A DNA stretch of 64,000 bases, taken from the NCBI RefSeq assembly GCF_004114425.1, contig NZ_RDQF01000021.1, positions 1 through 64,000 on the forward strand, in the 5' to 3' direction. Shown piece after piece: positions 47,270 to 56,812 of the stretch (positions are counted from its first letter, which is position 1; the number at the start of each line of letters is the position of its first letter). Below the pieces are notes generated by a model, which saw only the letters and a list, made by a program, of their open reading frames with translations, was not told the DNA's origin and searched no databases. Made by a program: the position numbers and the translations under genes. This stretch comes from Bradyrhizobium vignae. GTDB taxonomy: Bacteria > Pseudomonadota > Alphaproteobacteria > Rhizobiales > Xanthobacteraceae.

Positions 47270-47321
47270 TTCGCAAAATAATCCTTGACCACGCCCATAT
47301 TATGCAAGATGGTACAAAAAT
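47257..47321. promoter_or_regulatory. Inverted repeat between TetR and GST genes
   Basis: ATTTTTGTACCAT (47257-47269) and ATGGTACAAAAAT (47309-47321) are perfect 13-bp inverted arms with a 39-bp gap. Each arm continues inward with GCA and AATA matches, so similarity extends to about 20 bp. The two arms may be two operator sites or half-sites of the adjacent TetR protein. Confidence 0.6.
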
Positions 47322-47375
47322 CAATCTGGCCAGGTTGAGCGACACCCAAAGAGGAATTGCCCAAGGAGGCTACAG

Positions 47376-48020
47376 ATGGATCTCTATTTCTCGCCGCTCG
47401 CCTGCTCGATGGCGACACGCGTCGCGCTGTATGAAGCCGGCGCCGAGGCGAACTATCTCGAAGTCGATCCACCCACCAAGAAGGTGCTGAACGACGGCTC
47501 CGACTTCCGTACCATCAATCCGATCGGGCTCGTGCCGACGCTGCGCACCGACGAAGGCGTGGTGCTGACCGAGAACGCCGCGATCCTGCAATATGTCGCG
47601 GACCGTTTTCCGCAGTCCGGCCTCGGCACCGCAACGGGCATCGAGCGCACGCGGCTGCATCAATGGCTCTGCTTCATCGGCACCGAGCTGCACAAGGGCC
47701 TCTTCATTCCCGTGCTCGACCGCAAAGCACCGCAGGAGACAAAGGCCTATGCGCTCGAGAAGTACCTGTCGCGGCTCGATTATCTCGACAATCACCTGAA
47801 GGGGCGCGACTTCCTGCTCGACCATTTCAGCGTGGCCGATGCCTATCTCGTCACGGTCATCAACTGGACCATGGCGACGCCGCCGATCGAGCTCGCGAAA
47901 TGGCCGAACGTGAAGGCGTACTACGAGCGGCTGCGCCAGCGACCTTCGATTGCTAGGGCGATCGCGGAGGAGTTCGAGTTGTACAAGGCCGAGCAGGCGC
48001 GGAAGAAGGCGGCGGCGTAA
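47376..48020 (+). CDS. Glutathione S-transferase family protein
   Basis: 214 residues. The thioredoxin-fold N-terminal domain starts MDLYFSPLACSMATRVALYE, with the PIGLVPTL cis-Pro loop and the ENAAILQYVADRFP glutathione motif. The all-helical C-terminal domain contains LLDHFSVADAYLVTVINW. The SPLACS start places it near the beta class, in which a Cys near residue 10 is often catalytic. A detoxification role is likely. A divergent TetR gene suggests induction by its substrate. Confidence 0.9.
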   Translation: MDLYFSPLACSMATRVALYEAGAEANYLEVDPPTKKVLNDGSDFRTINPIGLVPTLRTDEGVVLTENAAILQYVADRFPQSGLGTATGIERTRLHQWLCFIGTELHKGLFIPVLDRKAPQETKAYALEKYLSRLDYLDNHLKGRDFLLDHFSVADAYLVTVINWTMATPPIELAKWPNVKAYYERLRQRPSIARAIAEEFELYKAEQARKKAAA

Positions 48021-48036
48021 GGCTCGGAAATGGAAA

Positions 48037-48067
48037 CGCCGTCCCGGCCGTGCAGGCCGGGGCGGCG
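48037..48067 (-). terminator. Long hairpin between the convergent GST and hydantoinase B genes
   Basis: CGCCGTCCCGGCC and GGCCGGGGCGGCG form an almost perfect stem of about 12 bp with a short loop. On the minus strand TTTCC follows, so it may end the hydantoinase operon; on the plus strand there is no T-run. Confidence 0.5.
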
Positions 48068-48139
48068 CAAAACATTATCCGTACAGCACCCGCGGCAGGA
48101 ATTGCTCCCCTCCTTTCGCTAGCCAGACGCCGAATGGCG

Positions 48140-49798
48140 TCACCGCGCGTATCCATAAACTGAAGCCGCATTGTCGGCAGACACGAGCCCGCTTTCGATG
48201 TCGTCCTCGATGGCCGCCCGATCGCGCTCGGTTGGCGCACCGATGCCGGCGCCGCCGGGCGTCAGCACCAGGAGGCGATCATCCGGAGGCACCTGCTGAA
48301 AGCCCTTGCCGCGCAGCTTCTTCCCGGATTTCAGGCCGACATAACCAGCCTCGCCGTCCCGGCCGCCATCGCGCCCGCGCGGCGGATGATCGATGCGGTC
48401 GAACGCAGCGAGAATGTCGAACGGCGCATCGACGCCGCTGCCGACCTCGATGATCTGGCCGAGGCCGCCGCGGGTGCGCCCTGCCCCGCCGGAATCCGGG
48501 CGCAGCTCCTTGCGCCAGAAGATCAGCGGCGTCTGCGTTTCCGCGATCTCGACCGGCGTGCCGCGCACGCCGCTTGGGTAAGCGGTTGCCGACAAACCAT
48601 CTTTGCCGAAGCGCGCACCGGTGCCGCCATTGGAGGTGACCGCCATGGAGAACCCGTAATTGCCGCCGACGCCGCTTCGCGTCTGCCCGCGCACGTTGAG
48701 ATTCCACAGGCACGACGTACCCTCCGCCGGCACGCGCTCGGGAATGATCTGGCGCAGGCAGCCGAACACGACGTCTGGCAGCATCTGGCCGATGACGTGG
48801 CGCGAGGCGACCGGCGCCGGCTTCGGCGCATTGAGGATCGCGCCCGCCGGCGCCGACACCGTCAGCGGCGAGAGCGAGCCGGCATTGTTGGGGATTTGTG
48901 AGGCGACGACGCAGCCGAGGCCGAACACGGTGTAGGCGGTGGTGTAGGACAAGGGCACGTTGATGCCGAACTTCGAGGCCGCGGAGGTACCGTCGAAATC
49001 GACGTGAATGCCGTCGTCCGAGATCGTCAGCGTCGCGGCCAGCGTCACCGGCTCATCATAGCCGTCAACCACCATGGCGTTGTGCCAGCTGCCCTTCGGC
49101 AGCTTGGCGATCTCGGCCAGCACGGCCTCGCGCGAGCGATCGCATATGTAGTCGCCGAGCTCGTCGAGCGTGTCGATGTCAAACTCGTTCATCATCTCGA
49201 CCAGACGCTCGCAGCCGACGTCGTTGCAGCCGGCGAGCGAATAGGTATCGCCCTCGGTGTCGATCGGCAGCCGCGTGTTGGTGCGGATCATCGCCATCAG
49301 CGTCTCGTTGACGACGCCCTGGTCGATCAGCTTCAGCATGGGGATGTAGAGCCCCTCCATGAACACGTCGGTGGCGTCAGGTCCGAATCCGATGCCGCCG
49401 ATGTCCATGAGATGGCTGGTGCAGGAGAACAGCGCGACGACCTTGCCGTCCTTGAAGCAGGGCGTCGTCACCACGAAGTCGTTGAGATGGCCGGTGCCCA
49501 TCCAGGGATCGTTGGTGATGTAGGCATCGCCCTGCTTCATCGTCGCGATCGGAAAGTGAGCAATGAAATGCTTGACCGATTCCGCCATCGAGTTGACGTG
49601 GCCGGGCGTACCGGTCACCGCCTGCGCCAGCATCCGCCCGCTGAGGTCGAACACGCCGGCCGAGAGGTCGCCGCATTCGCGCACAATCGGGCTGAACGCG
49701 GTGCGGAGCAGCACCTGCGCCTGCTCCTCGACCACGGCGATCAGCCGGTGCCACATGATCTGGAGATCGATCAGGCTCGCGCCATTTGCCTTGCTCAT
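48140..49798 (-). CDS. Hydantoinase/oxoprolinase subunit B (HyuB-like)
   Basis: 552 residues from the ATG at 49798 (MSKANGASLIDLQIMWHRLI), two bases after the hyuA-like stop. Family motifs include MLAQAVTGTPGHVNSMAESV, YITNDPWMGTGHLNDFVVTT and SGGAGRTRGGLGQIIEVGSG. With subunit A it forms an ATP-dependent hydantoinase or 5-oxoprolinase that opens cyclic amides such as hydantoins or 5-oxoproline. The substrate cannot be fixed from sequence. Both subunits are co-transcribed. Confidence 0.92.
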   Translation of the reverse strand: MSKANGASLIDLQIMWHRLIAVVEEQAQVLLRTAFSPIVRECGDLSAGVFDLSGRMLAQAVTGTPGHVNSMAESVKHFIAHFPIATMKQGDAYITNDPWMGTGHLNDFVVTTPCFKDGKVVALFSCTSHLMDIGGIGFGPDATDVFMEGLYIPMLKLIDQGVVNETLMAMIRTNTRLPIDTEGDTYSLAGCNDVGCERLVEMMNEFDIDTLDELGDYICDRSREAVLAEIAKLPKGSWHNAMVVDGYDEPVTLAATLTISDDGIHVDFDGTSAASKFGINVPLSYTTAYTVFGLGCVVASQIPNNAGSLSPLTVSAPAGAILNAPKPAPVASRHVIGQMLPDVVFGCLRQIIPERVPAEGTSCLWNLNVRGQTRSGVGGNYGFSMAVTSNGGTGARFGKDGLSATAYPSGVRGTPVEIAETQTPLIFWRKELRPDSGGAGRTRGGLGQIIEVGSGVDAPFDILAAFDRIDHPPRGRDGGRDGEAGYVGLKSGKKLRGKGFQQVPPDDRLLVLTPGGAGIGAPTERDRAAIEDDIESGLVSADNAASVYGYAR

Positions 49799-49800
49799 GG

Positions 49801-51885
49801 TCAGGCCGCCTTTCGTTCCATGACGATGCTGCCGGCACCGTCGATATGCGCGTCGAAACTGGTGGAGACGAAGGTCGAGGTTTCGTCCTCCGCGATCACC
49901 GCGGGACCGGCAATGGTCGCGCCCGGCGCCATGTCCTCGCGGCGATAGAGCGGGATCTCGATCACTGCGCCCGCCCGGCCGTCGAAGAACTTTCGGCTGC
50001 CGGATGCCTTGGCCGCGGGCTTGCGCGCGACGGAAGCGGCGGCGGGCGGGTTGCGCGCCTCGGTGGTGGCGAGCACCGACCAACTCAACACCTCGATCGC
50101 AGCGCCCGGGATCGGCCGCTCGAACATTGCGGAATAATCCGTCTCGAACTTCTGCCGCAGGCCGGCGAGATCGGCCGTCATCAGCCGCCGGTTCGGCAGC
50201 TCGACCGTGATCTCGTGGCCCTGGCCGACATAGCGCATGAAGGCCGCGCGGCGCTCGCGCACCGGCGCACCGGCGGCGCCGGGCTCGACCAGCGCACGCG
50301 CCTCATTCGCCATTTCCTGCAAGAGATTGGAGACCGCCTCGGTGTCGAAATCATCGAGGCGGACATGCCGGCTGCGTACCAACTCATAGGCGATGGGCGC
50401 GGCGAGGAAACCGACGGCCGAGCCGACGCCGGCATTCGAGGGCACGATCACGCGGGAGACGCCGATCTTCTCGGCGACCCGCGCCGCATGCAGCGGCGCG
50501 GCCCCGCCGAACGCGATCAGCGTGTGCTGGCCGACCACGGCGCCGCGCTCGACCGCATGCACGCGCGCCGCGCTCGCCATGTTCTCGCAGACGACCTCGT
50601 GCACGGCATAGGCGGCCGTCTCCGCCGACAGGCCGAGCGGCGCACCGACATCGCGCAGCAACGCCTGCTTCGAAAGCTCCGGATCGAGCTTGATCGTGCC
50701 GGCCGCAAACGCATCAGGATCGATCATGCCGAGCGCGACGTCCGCATCCGTCACCGCCGGGCGCTGGCCGCCGCGGCCGTAGCAGGCAGGCCCCGGCTCC
50801 GAGGAAGCGCTCTCCGGACCCACGGTGACGCGCTTCATCGCGTCGACATGCGCGATCGAGCCGCCGCCGGCGCCGATCTCGACCATCTCGATCACGGGAA
50901 TCCTTACCGGCAGGCCGGAGCCTTTGAGGAAGCGCGCGGCGCGATCGACCTCGAACACGCGCGAGGTCTCCGGCTGGTATTTTTCGATCAGGCAGATCTT
51001 TGCCGTGGTGCCGCCCATGTCGAAGGACAGCACCTTGCTCTCCCCGAGCCGCGCCGCGATCTGTGCCGCGAAGATCGCGCCGCCGGCCGGACCGGATTCG
51101 ACGAGACGAACGGGAAAGCGCCGCGCCGTCTCGATCGAGGTCACGCCGCCGCCCGACGTGACGAGATAGATCGCGCCGCGAAACTGCTCGACCTGCAGGG
51201 CATCGGTCATGCGGGCGAGATAGCCGTCGATCAACGGTTGCACATAGGCGTTGGCGACCGCGGTGGAGGTGCGTTCATATTCGCGGATCTCCGGACACAC
51301 GGCCGATGACACCGTCACCGAAATGCCGGGCATCTCCTCCCCGATGATCGCGGCCGCGCGCCGCTCGTGCTCGGGGTTGGCATAGGAGTGCAGAAAGGCG
51401 ATCGCGACGCTCTCGACGCCCAGCTCACGCAATTTCGGCGCGAGCGCGCGCACGGCAGTCTCGTCCAGCGGGAGTCGGACGGCGCCATGGGCGTCGATGC
51501 GCTCTGGCACGGTGAAGCGCAGGGAACGGGGCGCCAGCGGCTTCGGCTTGTCGATGCTGAGATCATATTGGTCGTAGCGGCTTTCGGTGCCGATATCGAG
51601 CACGTCACGGAAGCCCTCGGTCGCGATCAGCGCCGTCTTGGCCCCGCGGCGCTCGATGATGGCATTGGTCGCGAGCGTGGTGCCGTGAATGAAGACGTCG
51701 ATGTCGCTGATATGCGCACGCGCATCAGTGAGGATGAGGCGGATGCCGTCCAGCACCGCCTGCTCGGGGCGCTGCGGCGTCGTCAGCACCTTGCGCGTCT
51801 TGCGGTCCTGTCCCACGTCCAGCACGATGTCCGTGAACGTGCCACCGATATCCACGGCAAGCCGCACCTCGGCTCCCTCAAGCAT
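49801..51885 (-). CDS. Hydantoinase/oxoprolinase subunit A (HyuA-like)
   Basis: 694 residues. The actin-like ATP-binding start is RLAVDIGGTFTDIVLDVGQD, with IHGTTLATNAIIERRGAKTA and LSFDMGGTTAKICLIEKY as later phosphate-binding loops. It phosphorylates the cyclic amide, and subunit B completes hydrolysis. N-methylhydantoinase and 5-oxoprolinase share this architecture, so the exact substrate is open. A small gap separates it from the sirtuin gene, which points the same way. Confidence 0.92.
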   Translation of the reverse strand: MLEGAEVRLAVDIGGTFTDIVLDVGQDRKTRKVLTTPQRPEQAVLDGIRLILTDARAHISDIDVFIHGTTLATNAIIERRGAKTALIATEGFRDVLDIGTESRYDQYDLSIDKPKPLAPRSLRFTVPERIDAHGAVRLPLDETAVRALAPKLRELGVESVAIAFLHSYANPEHERRAAAIIGEEMPGISVTVSSAVCPEIREYERTSTAVANAYVQPLIDGYLARMTDALQVEQFRGAIYLVTSGGGVTSIETARRFPVRLVESGPAGGAIFAAQIAARLGESKVLSFDMGGTTAKICLIEKYQPETSRVFEVDRAARFLKGSGLPVRIPVIEMVEIGAGGGSIAHVDAMKRVTVGPESASSEPGPACYGRGGQRPAVTDADVALGMIDPDAFAAGTIKLDPELSKQALLRDVGAPLGLSAETAAYAVHEVVCENMASAARVHAVERGAVVGQHTLIAFGGAAPLHAARVAEKIGVSRVIVPSNAGVGSAVGFLAAPIAYELVRSRHVRLDDFDTEAVSNLLQEMANEARALVEPGAAGAPVRERRAAFMRYVGQGHEITVELPNRRLMTADLAGLRQKFETDYSAMFERPIPGAAIEVLSWSVLATTEARNPPAAASVARKPAAKASGSRKFFDGRAGAVIEIPLYRREDMAPGATIAGPAVIAEDETSTFVSTSFDAHIDGAGSIVMERKAA

Positions 51886-52026
51886 TCCAAATTCTCCGTG
51901 CTGATCGTCAAGACCGGGTTTCGAAAACGCAGCAATTTCCGTGCCGTGAGGCAGCCGGCAACGCTGTGCCCGGCCATTCTGCGCGGCACCTATACAATAG
52001 GCAAGGCGTGTGCGCCGCTGGCGCGA

Positions 52027-52833
52027 TCAGAGCAGGAATGCAAGCGCTGACTCGCAGCGCTCCTCGACCTTCAGCGTCAGGAGATCGTCGGCGCGGGTGC
52101 GGCCGAGATTGACCGCGGCGATCGGGATATTACCGCGCGCGGCGGCCTGGACGAAGCGGAAGCCGGAATAGACCATTAGCGAGGAGCCGACGACGAGCAT
52201 GGCGTCGGCCTCTGCCAGATGATCCTGCGCGGTGGCAACGACGTCGCGGGGGACGTTCTCGCCGAAGAACACGACGTCGGGCTTGAGGATGCCGCCGCAG
52301 GCTTCGCAGGCAGGCACCTGGAACGACGAGAAATCCTCGTGCTCCAGATCGGCATCGCCATCAGGTGCATCGGCGGCATCGAGCGTCAGCCACGCCGCGT
52401 TCGCGCGACCAAGCGCATGTTGAAACTCGTCGCGCGGTGTCTTGCGGCCGCAGGCCATGCAGCGGACAAGATCGAGCCGACCGTGCAGGTCGATGACCTG
52501 CCGATGGCCGGCCGATTGATGCAGCCGGTCGACATTCTGGGTCAGCAGCATCCCACACCGGCCTTTCGCCTCGAGCCGGGCCAACGCACGGTGCGCATCG
52601 TTCGGCTTCGCCTGACCGAACCGCCGCCAGCCGACCAGGCTGCGCGCCCAATAACGCCGGCGCGTATGCTCGTCCGACATGAAGGCCTGGAAGTTGACCG
52701 GCTGGGTCCGCTTCCAGTTGCCTTGGCCGTCGCGATAATCGGGAATGCCTGAATTGGTGCTGCAGCCGGCGCCGGTCAGCACGAACAGACGTTCGTGCCG
52801 GCCGATGAAATCCTGGAGTGGGGAATCTGCCAT
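52027..52833 (-). CDS. NAD-dependent protein deacetylase, Sir2 family
   Basis: 268 residues. GAGCSTNSGIPDYRDGQGNW is the NAD pocket, TQNVDRLHQSAGHRQVIDLH carries the catalytic His, and two Cys pairs (VRCMACG and ACEACGG) form the zinc site. The PDYRDGQG variant with GNWKRTQPV resembles class II (SIRT4-like) sirtuins. It removes acyl groups from lysines of metabolic enzymes in the cytosol. A start at the ATG at 52833 fits the family. Confidence 0.92.
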   Translation of the reverse strand: MADSPLQDFIGRHERLFVLTGAGCSTNSGIPDYRDGQGNWKRTQPVNFQAFMSDEHTRRRYWARSLVGWRRFGQAKPNDAHRALARLEAKGRCGMLLTQNVDRLHQSAGHRQVIDLHGRLDLVRCMACGRKTPRDEFQHALGRANAAWLTLDAADAPDGDADLEHEDFSSFQVPACEACGGILKPDVVFFGENVPRDVVATAQDHLAEADAMLVVGSSLMVYSGFRFVQAAARGNIPIAAVNLGRTRADDLLTLKVEERCESALAFLL

Positions 52834-52902
52834 GGCGCAGATGTAGTCTGTGCCGGCGGATTCTGCCAGATGCCGCGCGGCTCCCCGCCTGCCGGGCCCG
52901 AC

Positions 52903-53739
52903 TTAGCTCGCCCAGTTCTCGCGAAACTCCGGAAACAGCGTGACACCCCCGCAGGCGTAGATGGTCTGCCCGGTGATGTAGCTGGCATCATCGGAAGCGA
53001 GGAAGGCAAACACGGCGGCGATCTCTTCTGGTGTCCCCACGCGGCCCAATGGAATGTGGCTGGTCACGACGCCGCGCTTTTCCGGATCGCCAGTCCAGGC
53101 CGCGTTGATCGGTGTGTCGATCGCCCCTGGACCAACGGCATTGACCCGAATGCCCCGGCCGGCGAATTCCAGCGCCAGCGTGCGCGTCAGATTGGCCATG
53201 CCGCCCTTGCTGATGGAATAAGCGAGATAGCCGGGCTTTGGGATGATCTGGTGGACGCTGGAGCAGTTGATGATGCTGCCGCCTCCGCCGCGCGCGACGA
53301 AATGCGCCAGCGCCTTCTGCGCGCAGAGCACGGCGCCGTTGAGGTTGACGTCGATGATGCGGCGATAGGTTTCGACGTCGAGCGCCTCGCTCGGCGACTC
53401 TCGCTGGAAGCCGGCATTGTTGACGAGACAGTCGAGGCGCTTCCAGCGCGCGAGGACCGTTTCGAACATCGCAGCGATATCCTCTTCCTTACCGACATCG
53501 GCCTTGACGATGATGTGATCGAGCCTGCCGTGACCGCGGTCGCTCGATGCCGTTCGCGCAAGGGCGAGCGTCTCCTCGGCCCTCCCGGGGTGATCGAAAT
53601 AGTTGATGGCGACGGTCGCGCCTTCCTGCGCCAGGCGGATGGCCACGGCGCGGCCGATGCCTTGCGAGGCGCCGGTCACCAGGGCGTTTTGGCCGACGAG
53701 GCGCGATGGAAAGGAAGTTGAGCGTTCGGTTTGCGGCAT
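52903..53739 (-). CDS. SDR family oxidoreductase, glucose 1-dehydrogenase-like
   Basis: 278 residues from the ATG at 53739 (MPQTERSTSFPSRLVGQNAL), which has GGAGAG upstream; a further in-frame start at 53790 adds 17 residues. The cofactor motif is VTGASQGIGRAVAIRL, with NNAGFQRESPSE, the active-site Ser in INCSSVHQIIPKPGY and Tyr-Lys in YSISKGG. TGQTIYACGGVTLFPEFREN ends the protein. It is grouped with NAD(P)-dependent glucose-1-dehydrogenase-like enzymes; the real substrate is unknown. Confidence 0.9.
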   Translation of the reverse strand: MPQTERSTSFPSRLVGQNALVTGASQGIGRAVAIRLAQEGATVAINYFDHPGRAEETLALARTASSDRGHGRLDHIIVKADVGKEEDIAAMFETVLARWKRLDCLVNNAGFQRESPSEALDVETYRRIIDVNLNGAVLCAQKALAHFVARGGGGSIINCSSVHQIIPKPGYLAYSISKGGMANLTRTLALEFAGRGIRVNAVGPGAIDTPINAAWTGDPEKRGVVTSHIPLGRVGTPEEIAAVFAFLASDDASYITGQTIYACGGVTLFPEFRENWAS

Positions 53740-53806
53740 GTGTTCTCTCCGGAATGAATCATCATGGATGGAACCGGCGTTTTGTTCCATCCCATATCGC
53801 CGGGAT

Positions 53807-55126
53807 TCACGCGGCGCGCTGCGCCGGCGGCGAAGTCAGGATCTGATAAAGGATGATGGCCCCGAAGGTCGCGGTGCCGATCCCGCCGATCGTGAACGCG
53901 CCGAATTTCAGCGTGAGATCACCGGCACCCGCGGTCAGCGCCACGGCAACGGTGATCAGGTTTGCAGGATTGGCGAAGTCGACCTTGTTCTCGATCCAGA
54001 TTCGGCCCGCCATCGCCGCGATCAACCCGAACAGCACGATCGAGACGCCGCCGATGACTGCGCCGGGGATCGACAGGATCAACGCACCGAATTTCGGCGA
54101 GAAGCCGAGCAGGATCGACACAATGGCTGCGAAGGCAAACAGCAAGGTCGAATAGACCTTCGTCGCCGCCATGACGCCGATGTTCTCGGCATAGGTGGTG
54201 ACCCCGGTGCCGCCGCCGCAGGCTGCAACGATGGTCGCGAGGCTGTCGGCGAACAGGGCGCGGCCGAGATAGGCGTCGAGGCTCCGGCCCGTCATGGCGC
54301 CGACGGCCTTGATATGCCCGAGATTCTCGGCGACGAGAATGACGGCAACCGGCGCGATGAGGAAGATTGCATCGGCATGGAAGCTCGGCGCAGTGAAGTT
54401 CGGCATCCCCAGCCACGGCGCGGCCGAGAGTTGCGCGAAGTCGATCGGCTTGCCGAAGCCGAGGCCGTTCGCGAACAGCAAGTACAGGAGATATCCACCG
54501 ATTGCACCGACGATGATCGGCAGGCGGCGCCACAGGCCTGGCGCGGCAACGGCAACCACGCCGATGATCAGGACGGTCGCGAGCCCGATCCAGGTGTCGA
54601 ACGCATTGGCGCTCACCGCCTTGACCGCCACGGGCGCGAGGTTGAGGCCGATCGCGGCGACCACGGCGCCGGTGACGGCGGGCGGCAGCAGCCTCTCGAT
54701 CCAACCGACGCCGGACCACATCACGATCAGCGAAATCAGACCGTACAGGACCCCGGCGCCGACGATGCCGCCGAGTGCAACCGGCAGGTTCGGGTTCGGC
54801 CCCTGCCCGGCATAGCCGGTGGCCGCGATGACGACGGCGATGAACGCGAAGCTCGAGCCGAGATAGCTCGGCACCCGCCCCGCGACGATGACGAAGAAGA
54901 TCAGTGTGCCGACGCCGGAGAACAGCACCGCAACGTTGGGATCGAACCCCATCAGCAACGGCGCGATGATCGTCGATCCCGACATCGCGACGCAATGCTG
55001 CAAACCGGAAACGATGGTCTGGCCCCAGGACAACCGCTCCTCCGGCATGATCACGCCAGAGGTCTTGAGTCTCCAGCGCGGAAAATAGCCCTGTGCCTGC
55101 TCGTCCGAGTCTGTTGCGATCGTCAT
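53807..55126 (-). CDS. NCS2 family nucleobase permease (uracil/RutG-like)
   Basis: 439 residues from the ATG at 55126, with a GGGGGG ribosome site; a longer frame to 55219 has no family similarity. About 12-14 helices are present. The signature motifs LVAENLGHIKAVGAMTG and GVTTYAENIGVMAATKVYS are those of uracil/xanthine symporters, and the AENIG form is closest to uracil and RutG-type permeases. It imports a pyrimidine or purine with protons across the inner membrane. The gene is divergent from dctA. Confidence 0.88.
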   Translation of the reverse strand: MTIATDSDEQAQGYFPRWRLKTSGVIMPEERLSWGQTIVSGLQHCVAMSGSTIIAPLLMGFDPNVAVLFSGVGTLIFFVIVAGRVPSYLGSSFAFIAVVIAATGYAGQGPNPNLPVALGGIVGAGVLYGLISLIVMWSGVGWIERLLPPAVTGAVVAAIGLNLAPVAVKAVSANAFDTWIGLATVLIIGVVAVAAPGLWRRLPIIVGAIGGYLLYLLFANGLGFGKPIDFAQLSAAPWLGMPNFTAPSFHADAIFLIAPVAVILVAENLGHIKAVGAMTGRSLDAYLGRALFADSLATIVAACGGGTGVTTYAENIGVMAATKVYSTLLFAFAAIVSILLGFSPKFGALILSIPGAVIGGVSIVLFGLIAAMAGRIWIENKVDFANPANLITVAVALTAGAGDLTLKFGAFTIGGIGTATFGAIILYQILTSPPAQRAA

Positions 55127-55205
55127 GTTCCCCCCGTTGCGGTCCAGCGATCGATGTTCGTGCGATCCGACAAAAATGTGATTGTCGCTTCTGCGGCGCC
55201 CATCA

Positions 55206-55220
55206 CATGATGAAATCATG
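55206..55220. promoter_or_regulatory. Palindrome in the NCS2/dctA divergent region
   Basis: CATGAT-GAA-ATCATG is a perfect 6-bp inverted repeat 30 bp before the dctA start, a candidate operator. No sigma54 -24/-12 box of the TGGCAC-N5-TTGC type, known for rhizobial dctA, is visible in the 123-bp region. Confidence 0.35.
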
Positions 55221-55249
55221 CAAGATCAATACGTTCCCGGGCCTACATT

Positions 55250-56578
55250 ATGACACAAGTCGCGATCCAGCCAGCCATCCGCCGCCGGCACCAGCCCTGG
55301 TACAAGATCCTTTACGTCCAGGTGCTGATCGCGATCGTGCTCGGCGTGCTGATCGGCTACTTCTATCCCGATCTCGGCAAAGCCTTGAAGCCGCTTGGCG
55401 ACGGCTTCATCGCGCTGATCAAGATGATGATCGCGCCTGTCATCTTCTGCACCGTGGTGCACGGCATCTCCTCGATGGGCGACCTCAAGCGTGTCGGCCG
55501 GGTCGGATTGAAGTCGCTGATCTATTTCGAGACGGTCTCGACCGTCGCGCTCGCGGTTGGCCTGCTGGTCGGCGAGATCCTCCAGCCCGGACACGGCTTC
55601 AACATCGATCCCGCCACCATCGACCCGGGATCAGTGGCGACCTACGTCACCAAGGCCAAGGAGGAGGGCATCGTCGCCCATCTGATGGCGATCATTCCCG
55701 ACAGCTATCTGGGCGCCATCGCACGCGGCGACCTCTTGCAGGTGCTGCTGATCTCGATTCTCTCCGGCTTCGCCATCGCCTTCCTCGGCAAGGCCGGCGA
55801 GCCCATTGCGGACGCGATCGACAAGGCCGCAAAAATGTTCTTCGGCATCATTCGCATCATCGTGCGCGTCGCGCCGATCGGCGCCTTCGGCGCGATGGCG
55901 TTCACCGTGGGGGCCTACGGACTCGGCTCGCTGCTCAATCTCGCCGCGCTGATCGGCACGTTCTATCTCACCAGCATCCTGTTCGTCCTGATCGTGCTGG
56001 GTGCGATCGCGCGGCTGGCAGGCTTCTCGATCCTGCGCTTCATCGCCTATATCAAGGACGAGCTCTTGATCGTGCTGGGCACCTCGTCCTCCGAGACGGT
56101 GCTGCCACAGATGATCCAGAAGATGGAGCATCTCGGCGCCTCGCGCTCGGTGGTCGGCCTCGTGATCCCGACCGGCTACAGCTTCAACCTCGACGGCACC
56201 AACATCTACATGACACTGGCGACGCTGTTCCTGGCGCAGGCCACCAACACGCATCTGACCATCTGGCAGGAGCTCGGCATCCTCGGCATCGCCATGATCA
56301 CCTCGAAGGGCGCCTCGGGCGTCACCGGCGCAGGCTTCATCACGCTCGCCGCGACGCTCTCGATCGTGCCTGATATTCCCATCCAGTCGATCGCGATCCT
56401 GGTCGGCATCGACAAGTTCATGAGCGAATGCCGCGCGCTGACCAATCTGATCGGCAACGGCGTCGCCTGCGTCGTCATCAGCATCTCCGAAGGCGAGCTC
56501 GATCGCGAGGCGCTGCACGAGACCATGGCTCATCCGCTGGAGATCGGCGAGACGTTGGAACCGGGTGGAGGTGCATAG
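55250..56578 (+). CDS. dctA: C4-dicarboxylate transport protein DctA
   Basis: 442 residues, typical length. Eight to ten helices and the DAACS motifs LIKMMIAPVIFCTVVHGISS, GTSSSETVLPQMIQKMEHLG (the serine-rich loop), GYSFNLDGTNIYM and ITSKGASGVTGAGFITLAAT are present. It imports succinate, malate and fumarate with protons or sodium, the main carbon source of rhizobia in symbiosis. No dctBD regulators are adjacent. A terminator follows at 56681. Confidence 0.95.
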   Translation: MTQVAIQPAIRRRHQPWYKILYVQVLIAIVLGVLIGYFYPDLGKALKPLGDGFIALIKMMIAPVIFCTVVHGISSMGDLKRVGRVGLKSLIYFETVSTVALAVGLLVGEILQPGHGFNIDPATIDPGSVATYVTKAKEEGIVAHLMAIIPDSYLGAIARGDLLQVLLISILSGFAIAFLGKAGEPIADAIDKAAKMFFGIIRIIVRVAPIGAFGAMAFTVGAYGLGSLLNLAALIGTFYLTSILFVLIVLGAIARLAGFSILRFIAYIKDELLIVLGTSSSETVLPQMIQKMEHLGASRSVVGLVIPTGYSFNLDGTNIYMTLATLFLAQATNTHLTIWQELGILGIAMITSKGASGVTGAGFITLAATLSIVPDIPIQSIAILVGIDKFMSECRALTNLIGNGVACVVISISEGELDREALHETMAHPLEIGETLEPGGGA

Positions 56579-56680
56579 CACGACGTCCGGTTCCGATGCG
56601 GTAGTTTCCCGGAATGGAAAAGCGGTGAGATACGCGTCACAACAACGGCGTTGGGATCACCGATTGATAGTCAATCTTTC

Positions 56681-56714
56681 AGCCCGACGCGCTGGGTGCA
56701 GGCGTCGGGCTTTT
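56681..56714 (+). terminator. Rho-independent terminator after dctA
   Basis: AGCCCGACGC (56681-56690) and GCGTCGGGCT (56702-56711) form a perfect 10-bp stem with an 11-nt loop, followed by TTT. Confidence 0.75.
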
Positions 56715-56812
56715 GAAAATCTTCCAGGACTGCGCGGCAGAAGTGCAGGATCAAGCCGCAGCTTGAGGAGACGACAGCGCGGCGAGCGCTGACGTCCCAT
56801 GGGTCGATGCGA

